Origin: Prototheca cutis
Taxonomy: Eukaryota > Chlorophyta > Trebouxiophyceae > Chlorellales > Chlorellaceae
DNA length: 64,000 nt
Reading direction: 5' to 3'
Assembly: GCA_002897115.2 (NCBI GenBank)
Contig: BCIH01000006.1
Span: 381,250-445,249, forward strand
The position numbers and the translations under genes are program-made. Positions 41,837 through 51,909 of this stretch are shown here, one piece after another. A model generated the notes under the pieces. That model was not told the origin of the DNA. It searched no databases and was given only the letters and a program-made list of their open reading frames with translations. The stretch's first letter is position 1. Each line of letters opens with the position of its first letter.

Positions 41837-41898
41837 CAAATCGTCTGAGGGGCTCTTCTGCGCGCACCAACCTCGCCCGCTGCACGACAATTTTTATC
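41837..41898 (-). promoter_or_regulatory. Shared upstream element, copy 1 (5' of KAS I)
   Basis: Positions 41866-41898 (33 bp) are identical to 63966-63998, and the adjoining 41837-41865 is partly conserved with 63937-63965. Both copies lie 150-240 bp upstream of a minus-strand start codon in the same orientation. It may be a promoter, a 5'UTR element, or the relic of a mobile promoter. Confidence 0.75.
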
Positions 41899-42862
41899 TC
41901 AAAGCACTGAGGCAATGGGCGGAAGCCNCTCGGATAAAAGTGGGCGTGCCTGCACGCAGTCCCCCTCTCCGAAGCACCTCCGGGGCGCCGGAGCAAAGAT
42001 TGGGCACTTCAAGCAGCGTGGATAAGCCTTTGCAACGCTCGTACCTTTCAGAAGTGTCTCTATTGAGAGATNTTAGAAGATCAGAAACGGGAAAGAGCTC
42101 CTGGCTTTCGCGATTGAAGTGGTTTGCCAAACCCAGTCTGCTGGGCCCTTGGCGTGACTGCGGGAAGGTGACAGGAGCGGGGCTATGCCTTTGTTTGCAG
42201 CCCTCTGTACAACCCACCATCTGGGATATTCTCGTGGTCTTCCCACTTTTTTACTATTCCAATGGTGTATTGACAACCCCAAGCAGGACGCATTGATCAG
42301 GGGGTGCAGGTAGGCAGTTCAACCCGGGAGTTGAGTACCAGTGGCAGGGGGTGGGGCAGGGAAGTACATGGCAGGTTGAGGCTCCTGGGAGCGCCCAGAT
42401 TGCTCCCCTGGCATTGTCCTTGGGCTTGACACCCAGGCAAGGCTTGTGCATCCTCGACGACCTGGTGCTTATATTGCTGTGGGATCGCCTGAAATAGCGA
42501 CACTGCTGCTTCTGGTGAGCCGCAAACGCAGAGCAGACTATCGGGTAGAGTCCAGATGCCATTGTCCTTGAAAGTCGGCAGAACTGCACGCTTGCCACAG
42601 TATGACAGGCCACCCGCGTGGGTACAGGGCAAGCCATCGGCGATGAATGCTGTTAGCCAGATGGCCATGGCATGCATGTGCGCAGGGCGACAAGGAAAGC
42701 GCCGTCGGCCACTGTCCCCACGTGACATCTCAGTCGCTGCTGTGCCGCCTCCCGGATGAAATGGCGGGGCTTGCGTGGGTGCGGGCCGATCGCGCATGCA
42801 CACACATGGACACGCGTGCGCAGCCATGCACGCACGGTTTCCGCTCGGTTTCCGGGGGCTGC
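41899..42862. other. Gene-poor island, left part
   Basis: No gene is supported. A minus-strand frame around 42440-42620 reads fairly well (for example LPTFKDNGIWTLPDSLLC) but has no recognised family. Any N-terminal part of the TnpB-like relic that follows should lie here; I could not find its RuvC-I motif. Confidence 0.4.
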
Positions 42863-43087
42863 CGGTCGCGCTCTACCCAAGCGCGCCCAACGCAGGTTTG
42901 CTCGACGTGCAATCAACCGTTGCGCCTGGGCGATTGCCCCACCGCCGTGCAGAACCACTTTGTCGGGCAGTGTCAGAACGAGGCCTGCGGCGTCGTGCAC
43001 AACCGCGACAAGAACGCGGCGTGAAACATGTGCTATGTGGCACTGGGCCTGATCTTCAACTTCCAGCGCCCAGCGCTGCAGAGCTGA
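42863..43087 (+). pseudogene. Broken TnpB/Fanzor-like C-terminus (zinc ribbon plus RuvC-III)
   Basis: The plus frame encodes QARPTQVCSTCNQPL, then after about 20 residues QCQNEACGVVHNRDKNAA. A TGA at 43022-43024 stands where the family has arginine, and the frame continues NMCYVALGLIFNFQRPALQS to a stop at 43085-43087. A CxxC ... CxxxxC zinc ribbon followed by a R-D-x-N-A-A-R-N block is the signature end of TnpB and of its eukaryotic relatives (Fanzor), RNA-guided nucleases carried by transposons. The aspartate of the RuvC-III motif is present. Upstream catalytic motifs were not found and the TGA breaks the frame, so this is a relic. Family call rests on motif pattern only. Confidence 0.6.
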
Positions 43088-43175
43088 TGAACATACATCC
43101 ATCCGGGGAGGTTATAGCCTTCCCAACTGGGGGTGGGAACCCCCGGGGCTCCTTCCCTCCCCCGGGAAGGGAAAG

Positions 43176-43325
43176 GAGGTGGTCCGTCATTGAGGTGGTT
43201 CACTTCCTATTGCCCTGTGGGGGGTGACAATTCACAGCCATCAGTGGTGCCCAGTAACCCCCGGGGTGATGTGACGCTGGTGCTGGCTGAGCTGGTGGCA
43301 TTATTTTGGCCCTGCATGGTAAATG
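43176..43325 (+). repeat. Dispersed repeat, copy 1
   Basis: About 150 bp that recurs in inverted orientation at 60190-60340. The plus frame reads GGPSLRWFTSYCPV and PSVVPSNPRGDVTLVLAEL; the other copy reads PSVMPSNPEGDV on its minus strand. It begins about 90 bp after the TnpB-like relic. Confidence 0.75.
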
Positions 43326-44031
43326 AATGGTCGGGGGTATACGCTGGCTCCGTGATCTCCGGGTTGCTGCTCACGAGCCGATATCCTATCCCTGATCAGC
43401 AAGTAATTTGCATGAATTTACAATTATGATGTCCATGACCATTGGCGTGGCGGGNTAACATGTTGGGAGGNGAGGGAGCCGCGGCCAGCGCACTGGATTG
43501 AGATCAATCTCNCCTCCCANTCTGTGACCCATTGGCCAGAAACTCTCTGCCGGGAGGCGCCCACCAGGTTCCCACCTCCCCTCAACCACGACAAACTGCA
43601 TGTCTGTTGTGGGCATTTCACGCCTACAGAGCTCCGGGAGCCTTTAAGCTATGGAGTTTAGGGAAGGCTGAAGGGCGACGGGNCCGCAGCGATGGGTGCC
43701 TAGGGACCAAGCGCAAGGACGAGGTGATTCTGAGCGCAACAGCGGATGAGAACAGAGAGAGAAACAGGGGTCGAGCAAAAAATTAACAGGGGCTCATTCC
43801 ACAGGGANAAAAGAGAGCTATGCGTGTGTGCTGTTGTCTCGCGTGGTGCAACGCTCTCCGTCAAAATATCTTGGGGCTCATGTCATGGTGTCAGCTAGCA
43901 ACCAGCAGTCCATGCGTGGGCCGAGGCGGAACAGCGCAGACTGTCACACTGCCAGGGTCCCAAGCATAGGCTGGCACCCTTGCAATGGGCAGTGCCGTTC
44001 TGCCCAGCCAGGCCGGTTGCCTTGTCATGAG
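43326..44031. other. Gene-poor island, right part
   Basis: About 700 bp with several isolated Ns and no supported gene. It lies downstream of ceramide kinase (which is on the minus strand) and includes its 3' flank. Confidence 0.4.
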
Positions 44032-46851
44032 TCAGCTCTCGGGTCCCCGGGCAAACACATCGATGACNCCGCGGTGCATCTCGGCGACGAGGGTCGAGCT
44101 GGAGATCAGTTCACCGTCCACATTCCACTGACTCTCGCGCCCTATGGGCTCCACGCGCACCGCCAGCGCCGGGATCACGTGGACATAGTCCTCCGCACCG
44201 CCCCCGCCGGCCTCGAGGCCAACGTGCGCCATGCGGACCAGGAACCGCAGGTACTGCAGTCGACTGCACTTTTTCACCAGAATCAGGTGCAGCACGCCAT
44301 CACTCAGGTGCCCATACCTACTTGCGTGAGTGTGTGTGTGGGGGGGGGGGGGGGGGGGGGCTCAGAATGAGAGGACTGCAAGCCCCCATCCATCCATCCA
44401 TCCATCCATCCATCCATCAAAGCCGCAACTCTTTTTTTGTCAGGGCAGGGCCTCCGAATGTGTATGATAGCAGTGTGCAGGCAGCTCGTCGACCACCCAA
44501 CAAGCCTTCCCACCCTCCAAAATGCTCAAATGCATTCCACGCACTTGGCGACACCTCGCTTGGACTTGTCGCTGCGACAGGGCATGATGACCAGCATGAT
44601 GCCGGCATATGCGCCCTCTTCCAACGTCACCCAAGCGGAGCGCCTGAGAATGGAATTGAAGAGATGATGGGAGCTCGGGGCCGAGTTGGCCATCGGGGTT
44701 GCCAGGAACCATGACATTGCATATCGCCATGGCCCCGGCAATCCCACCACCACCACCGGCCAACAAGCTCTCAATGGCGCAATGTGTCACTGAACAATCT
44801 CACCACGCACGCCATCCAATCGCAACAGACTCACCGTTGCTCCCACGTGTCCCAGGCCGACCGCTCACAGGACTGCGCACCCCGTGTCGCATGCAGCCCC
44901 GCGCGACAGGCGTCGCAGCCCGCAGTGCAGCTGAGCGTGCGAAAGGACGCCGTGGTACGTGGGGCAGGCAGGTACGACACGCGGGCAGCGTAAGATCGAT
45001 TGGCAGCCAGCATCCGAGCTCCCACGACCTCGTACCGCACGGGACCTGCCCAGCGCATGCCCTCCGATTCTGCCATCAAATCGCCCATAAACCCGTAGCT
45101 GTGCATGGGTGGGTGGGTGTCAGCGTGGATGGCTTGGGTCGGAATATTACTAATGGTGTGAGAGGAGGTGCGTATCCCCCCCACCCCACCACAACAGTAG
45201 TCAACTGACCTGGCCATGCATGTTGCAAACTCGGCTTGGCCATGGGCAAAGTCCATGCGAAGCACGTCCAACGGGACGCAGTCCCCCAGTGCGATGTGCA
45301 TGGCGGCGGTGAAGGCGGACCGTGTGCCGTTGAGCGTGCACGCCACGGCATCCGTAGACCCCGCAGGGATGTGGCCTACCCGGATCCTGCACAGCCGCTG
45401 GGTGGCGGTACTTGGCGCGCCGGCGCGCAACGCAATCAANGCGTTGATCACCTCGTGGAAGAGGCCGTCCCCCCCAATCGCCACGACGCCATCGAGCCCG
45501 TCGCCGCGACAGCCGCCGGCCATCCAGTGCTCCAGTTCTTCACGGACCAGTTCACCGCCGTGCCCAGGACCCCGCGTCTCCAGAGCCTCACACCAGATGC
45601 CGGCCTTGACAAACACGGGGCGGACTACGGTTGCCCAAATGGCGGGCGCCTGCCGCGAGCCGCCGTAGGGATTGACTATCACTAGCAGTCGCCGCGGCCG
45701 GCCCTGTCTGGATGGTGCCAGCAGATTGGATGTGCTGTTGCTGCTGACGGCTCCAGGCGCGCCACTGGCAGCTCCTCCTGGCGTGCTGATGGCTCCTGGG
45801 GCGCCGCTTGACCCATTACCCGGCCCAGTACTAGACCCCGGTGCCGCCTGCAGCAACAACTCCTTGATCTGGGTTTCCCAGAGTCGGAGCTGGGGTTCGT
45901 GTGTGGAGGTGACGGACACACAGCGCGGGTGCCAGCAGGACCGATCGCGGCCCGACCGTGAAAAGGTGTAGACTTGTAACGCATGCGCGCGGCGCGGCCA
46001 GCAGCCCCAAAGCCGCGGCACACTGCAGGGCACCGTTTCCACTGCCAAAACTTCGCCAATGGGCAGGCTCTCGCTGCGATGGCCCGCCGGCCAGCACAGC
46101 GACCCCGTCAACGCCCGCGTCCAGCTCAGCGTGCCAGCGGCCGCATCAATGCAGAACAGTGCCTCCTGNCCGTCAACCAGCACCGGCAAGTCCTCTCCGG
46201 CGCCNCCGTCCTCCACCAACACANCCAGCGAAGGTTTGGCAGATAGTGANCCGCTGCCAGACGGCGTCGGCGGCCGCAGCATGGGCTTCGGTGGCGCTGC
46301 CACACTGCAGGAAAAAATTGGTGGACTATGGTCAGATGCCGAAGCAGACCTGGAATGCACGTCCTACTGGACAGGCAGCGGTGCAGGGAATGCTCACCAT
46401 GCAACATCACGCGCCGCAATCCTTGTGGGCTGTGCAGCTCCATCCAAATACCCCACCCGGGTGGGCCCCCTGCCCAAGCTTCCCACACGCGGGTGAGACC
46501 CCGTTGGAACAGGGCGTCGATCGCGAGATGGGCAGTGTGGTAAAAACGCTCAAGGAACTACACACATGCAATGCCGCGAGTTGGAGGGACCAGGTCCTGT
46601 GTCGCGGATCTCNTACCAACCTGGGCCCCCAACCGCACGAGAGGTGCCCCGCACCTCGAGAGTGCCCTGTCCGCACGCCCACGCCGGACGATTGGGGAAA
46701 GCTGGATCCCGGCCCCAGAAAGCACGAGTCTTCCTTCGGAGGACGATGAACTGCTGCGCTGGGCGATCAGCTCCGTGCAGTGTCCAGGCGANGACAGCTT
46801 GTCGGGGGGCATACCAGCCTCGAAACTCCCTGCAAGCCGTGCCCCAGACAT
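44032..46851 (-). CDS. Ceramide kinase-like lipid kinase
   Basis: Lipid kinase of the DAGK-catalytic family that phosphorylates ceramide to ceramide-1-phosphate. Minus-strand exons 46634-46851, 45210-46304, 44835-45098, 44545-44643 and 44032-44317 give 653 residues. The catalytic core is visible: LLVIVNPYGGSRQA, the nucleotide loop VVAIGGDGLFHEVIN, and RVGHIPAGSTDAVACTLNG, followed by GDCVPLDVLRM and SYGFMGDLMAESEGMRW. The last motif and the GSTD block favour ceramide kinase over sphingosine kinase. The C-terminal lobe has LSDGVLHLILVKKCSRLQYL. An N-terminal region (LFCIDAAAGTLSWTRAL) may be the PH domain. Between it and the kinase is a low-complexity G/A/P/S linker. The first exon and its donor at 46633 were chosen because the phase fits; they are less certain. 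Confidence 0.85.
44339..44420. repeat. Intronic poly-G run and (CCAT)n microsatellite
   Basis: A guanine run of about 20 bases is followed shortly by about eight CATC units, within the last intron of the ceramide kinase gene. Confidence 0.9.
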
Positions 46852-47112
46852 GGCACGCCTATCCCAGACCCATGCTTTGAATATTTCTCANATGCTATTA
46901 AAATATCGCTGCTCGCATGGACCGTCCCATTGTCCAAGGTGCAGCACACACGATTGAAGCGCGCACACATCCTTCTTGCGTGATTGGCGAAACGAGGAAC
47001 CCTGAGGAACCTCGAAGTCTTTACCACCCCCCCGGCATGATCTGATCCACGCTCGTCAATCATCAAGCGGTTACCAAGCACGTCATCAACGCGGGCCTCG
47101 TCATTGCACAAA

Positions 47113-50100
47113 TCACTGGTACTGGGAAGACATTTCTGCCATGAAACGCTCGTATTCGCTCTCCACGGCTGGCGGNGGTGGAGGTGGAGGTGGGGCCCCG
47201 GCATCTGCAGGCGCGCCTGGTGGTGGCGGCGGGGGNGGGGGCGGCGCGTCTGCGCCCNGCCCATCGGGAACCCCAGGCTCGCCGTAGGGTCCTGGCACTG
47301 CATTGTATGCCTCCTGAGNGTATTGCTCCGCTCCTGGCGGCGGCGGGGGNNCAGGCACACCATACCCCGGCGGGGGCGCCCCGTAGTAGGGGTCNGGCGG
47401 CGCGGCGTAAAGACCCTCGGGCGGCNGAANGCCCTCTGGCCCACCGTGCTGTGGCTGCTGCTCACCATAGGCGTAAGGGCCCGGCTGTGGATACGGAGGG
47501 TAGCCTTGGCCAAATTGACCCGGGGGGTAGTGACCCGGCGGGCCTCCATATCCCGGGGGCGGCGGCCCTCCGTAGCCCNGNGGGGGAGGCGGCATGCCAT
47601 AGCCTGGCGGCAGTGGGCCAGGAGGTGGCGGGCCAGGATGGGGCGGACCGCCGAAATGTGGAGGGGGAGGACCTCCGGGGGGACCGCCGTAAAAGCCCGG
47701 CGGTCCCGCCGGGCCACCCCCGGGCCGGCCCGGCGGACCTCGGGGCGGCCCGCCGCCCGGGACGGACAGCTTGACAATCAGTGGGCGGCCGGGGTCAAAC
47801 CCGGTGTAGCCATCCATCGTTTGCTGCGCGGCATGCGCCGCTGCCGGATCTGCATTTGGCGTATTTTTGGCGTGTGGGTGGCGTGAGGGCGTGCTTGCAG
47901 GGAGGGTTGGGTTGTCGAGTCTGCGGGGGTAGCGCGAAAAGCAGCCCCCGAGTCTCGATCGCTGGCATTGCCAGCAAGCAGGGCATTAGGTCATGCACAT
48001 TGACTCGTTCCCCCTTTCTGCCCATCNGAATCAACAACGATGCATACCTGCAAAGTTGACAAAGCCAAACCCACGGGATTGCCGGGTGACACGGTCCGTN
48101 ATCACCCGAACCGAAACAAGCTTCCCAAACTTTTCGAATTCGCGCTGCACAGATCGTGTCGGGGTGGGGGTTTGTTTCCAAAGAACGAAGGAATGGGCAA
48201 AGCCAGGCCAAACACGCCGGCCCCCCCGAAAAACAATCCCAGCCAGGTCAACCATCCAACAGCCTCAACCAGCCCATTGCTGCTTTCTTGCCTGCAGGAC
48301 AAACTCATCCACANTACTGGGCAGCCCACCAACGTAAATCTTGCACTCTGGCGGGAGATCGTCGTCGGGCCTGGGCGGAGGGCCTGCGACAGGAGGGGNG
48401 TGTGTGTTCGTAGATAACGGTGGAAATCTCAGCTGGTGCATGCATCCGGACGGCAGTTGTACTGACAAGCACCGCGATCCAGAGGCCAGCCCACTTGCAG
48501 ACGGCCCTCTTCTCCAATGCCTCAGTTGTTATCCCCCCTCCTCCCACCCACCCACCCCAAAGAGCACCAGCACTACTCAAACACGCACGCACCCCTGCGG
48601 CCGGCCGTCGAGGGTAGGTTTGTGGGTTCGCCCTTGAGCCGCACGATGAGCGGGCGGTCGTCNACGATGTGCCCGTCCATGGCCTGCCGGGCTGCCAGGG
48701 CCGTCTGGTCATCCCGAAACGTAACAAAGCCAAACCCCCGAGCCATGCCAGTGGCGTGGTCCCGAGGTACCGCGCACGCCACAATGGTTCCGTGCGCCTC
48801 AAACANCGCCCTCAACACGTCCTCGTTCATGCTCTGCACAAGCCAAAATGGCGTGCGGGGAAGATAGGCTGGGATGATGCAGTTGAACGATTGTGCCCCA
48901 CTCAGTTTCCCCTCTTCTTCCTTTTCTTAGAAAGAAATTGAACATACCGGGGACAGATTTCCGACGTAGAGACGGCAGGTGTCGGGCAGGTCATCACCTG
49001 GGCGCTGCCGGGCGCCGAGCCCCGCTCGGGGTCCTCCCCCGCCGCCGGGCCGCTCTGCAGGCAAGTCGCGGGGATCAGTGCCCCCGAGCTCTGCCAAGAA
49101 GCTGTTGAACTCCTGCTCCATGCTTGGGCCCTGGCCCGGGTTCATGCGCGCCACATCCTGCGGTGGCAAAGGGACGGTTGATTGTTGAAGGGGTCGGGAA
49201 GATGAACGGCATGCCCTCTGCTAAGTCTTGTGTGATGTGCATACGAGCACCAAGCACTGGAGCGGGCGGACCACGTTTCAACCAGTCTTGTGCCCGCCCG
49301 GGCCGCCCCCCCCCCACCCCCCCACACACACAGACAGGAGTTGCCAGCTGCACGCACCCGGGCATACTGTTCCTCCACTTTCTGGGCAATCTGGTCGGGC
49401 AGCCGGAACACGTCCAGCGCCGCTTGGGGACACCTGTCCGCCGTGTGACCTGCAGGGGGTTGTTGTACCAGCGGGACACTCTGAGTTGCTGCTCTTGCCG
49501 TCATGGCTCCATGCATTTCCAACACCTACTGCAATGGATGCACAATCAGTAAAGGAGCACCCTGCAGCTCTGGGACCTCAGCCATCCCCCAAAATCAATC
49601 CAACACTCATTGCCCCCCCCCCCGTCGGCACATGCGCACACACACACACACACACACNCACCTGGCTGGGCGCAGTTGGTGCAAAATTCCGTGTCCTTGA
49701 GCGTGCCATTGATTGCCGCCAGCGCTCGCAACTGCAGTGCAGGCAGTGGCGGGGTAAACCGGTCATGTCATTGAGATCCCAACCTCGTCGCCATTGCAGT
49801 GCACACTCCCATGCTCCTAGAGATNGGAGCATGATGCATGGGCAATTCCGGCACACTTACGGCGGTAGAGCCTAGCCATGCAGACCCGAACCCCCCCCCT
49901 TCAAAACGCGCCTGGATGCGCTTGTGCTCTTCCATCTCCTCGTCCAAGGGCTGCAGCAGCCGTTCCACCAGCTTCCGTGCAGCATCCACCTGTGGTTCAA
50001 GGGAGGGGGGACCGGGGGCTCAGTATCCATGTCTCACATATAGTCAGCCATCTACAGCGTAGGCAGAAAAACAGGAGTCATCCGCCTGCTTGACTCGTTC

Positions 50101-51492
50101 TCAAACGAGAAAGTTATCCAACCCAGGGAATCCCACTCACATCTTCCTGGCGGTCACCGGTGATGAGAACATGCAGTTCTTCGTCTTCCGCCGCATTGTG
50201 CTTGGGATCTCGCAGCGCGCCATCCTTTACCGAACCCCGCCCCCTATAGTCATGGTGGAAACAGCAGCGACGTTGGGTAAACATAAACTCTGCAGCAGGG
50301 AGGGCAGCATCACAGNGCCCCTGCACTATCCTCAAACCCCCTTTATCCTCATCCGCACCTGATGGCAATCTTGGTATTGGTTTCTGCCTGCATGCGCTGC
50401 TGGGTGGCGCCGCGAGGCCCGATGATCATGCCGATGAAATTGTGGCCCGGGTACTCCTTGGTGGGGATTCGCAGCTTGCACCACTTCTTTTCCGGGCGAT
50501 AGTCTGCGGGAGGGCGGAACGTGGGATCCCGCGCAATCAGCTTCTCGATCAACTCGTTGCGCTTGCGCTGCATCTTCTCGCGGTACCTGTACGCGAGTGG
50601 TGATGGTAGAGTTTGCTGCTGCATGCCGTAGCGTGACGTTCCAGTCTTTCAAATCGGCACCAGGCAACCCCTGCTATTGTAACACGCATCAATGACACCC
50701 CTATCAACACTGCACCTGACTTCGCGGGTGTTGAGACGGATGCCCATGGAGTCGTAGACAGGTGGTGGCGAGGGAGACCGCTCGCCCTCGGGCGGGATGT
50801 CGATCTCGCCATCGGCAATCTTCCGATTCAGGGCATGCAGTTCCTTGTGGAACTCGAGCACCTCGGGATCGCCGGTGGGAGAGCGGCCCGTGACAGATGG
50901 CGGCAGGTAGACCTGCGCGACCGTGGAGGAGAGGTCTGTAGGGTTTCCACAAGCCGTGTTGCGTCTGATCGGGACGGCATGTACGCGCATGCGATCTACT
51001 GTGCGGCGCATGCCATACATGCTCAATCTGGGAAAGAATTGCCCCAAGAGCGTCCATGCACGTGCGCAGGCCATGCCATGCACCTCCGCCCTGGGCCCCC
51101 TTCAACTCCAGAAAATCTCGACACTCCGCACCTTGAGGCCTGTGCTGAGCACAATCTCATCTGGCATGAGCATGATGGCCTTCTCCTCATTAGCCTCATC
51201 TTTCTCCCCCCAGCGACTGCGCCGCTTCTTCTTCGGCTGGCTGGTGCCAGCATCAGGCTTCTGTTCCTGGCCCGGGATGGGCCCCCACACATGTCGCGGC
51301 CTGCGACCATGAAGCCGCAGCAATGTTTCGACTACCGAGGACATTCCAACATCCCTGCATGACCATCCCCGGCACCCGACANCCCGCTAAGCCCCCTCAC
51401 CGTCCACGCAGATCATGGGTGCCGTCTGCAGAGGTGCCGACACCGGCGCCGTTCAGCCTGCCGTCAATGGCCGTCAGATCCACAGCGGCCAT
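47113..51492 (-). CDS. SF1: Splicing factor 1 / branchpoint-binding protein with two RRMs
   Basis: Binds the intron branchpoint in the early spliceosome. Thirteen minus-strand exons (51401-51492, 51132-51300, 50716-50912, 50359-50586, 50141-50243, 49861-49989, 49662-49731, 49358-49449, 48948-49157, 48593-48833, 48292-48383, 48048-48144, 47113-47849) sum to 818 residues. The N-terminal part has a basic [10 protein letters not shown] segment and a SPSPPP motif before [18 protein letters not shown]. The KH-QUA2 region is clear ([20 protein letters not shown] and [11 protein letters not shown]), as is [15 protein letters not shown] single zinc knuckle [14 protein letters not shown] follows, then [14 protein letters not shown]. 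Two RRMs come next: [10 protein letters not shown] with [13 protein letters not shown], and [10 protein letters not shown] with [12 protein letters not shown]. The end is a proline/glycine-rich tail closing [16 protein letters not shown]. Plant SF1 proteins usually have one RRM and two knuckles. One intron (48145-48291) uses a GC donor. Confidence 0.92.
49637..49661. repeat. (CA)n microsatellite in SF1 intron
   Basis: About twelve CA units interrupted by one N, next to the donor of the zinc-knuckle exon. Confidence 0.9.
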
Positions 51493-51909
51493 CTCCAGAA
51501 TTCGATTTTAAAGGATGTATAGAGAAACACAAGAGCCAGGTCTGTAGGTGCGCTGGTCGTCTCGCTGCACACCTCTGACCGCCACCTCCGATGGCCCCGG
51601 GGTCAGCAGGGAGGGAGCAAACTCGCAGATGGCTGGGCACCTTCTTCCCTCGCCATGCGGGGGTCTTCAAAAACGTCTCTCCTGATCGGCAGGACAACTT
51701 TGCCAAAGGAGCGGACGCCACTCCTGGGCTCATGAGCGGCATCGAATGTCCTTTCAAAGTGGTGTGGAGCAAATCTTCCAAAGCAGCCCCGAGGTGCCGG
51801 GGACTCGCCAAGGCGCGACTGGATTCCTCGCGTGCTCGGCGGGGCCATGCACGCATATGCTCGGGCGATGTGATGGCGCCCCTCGCAATTCCCCTTCCCT
51901 TTCAACAGA
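51493..51909. promoter_or_regulatory. Divergent promoter region, SF1 / WDR75
   Basis: 417 bp between two divergent ATGs of RNA-processing genes. The region should hold both promoters. No site was assigned. Confidence 0.5.

Noticed and set aside
43232..43325. PWWP-like domain in the dispersed repeat (GDV...AEL...WPC)
   Set aside because: The resemblance is limited to a few residues with wrong spacing, so I do not call the domain.
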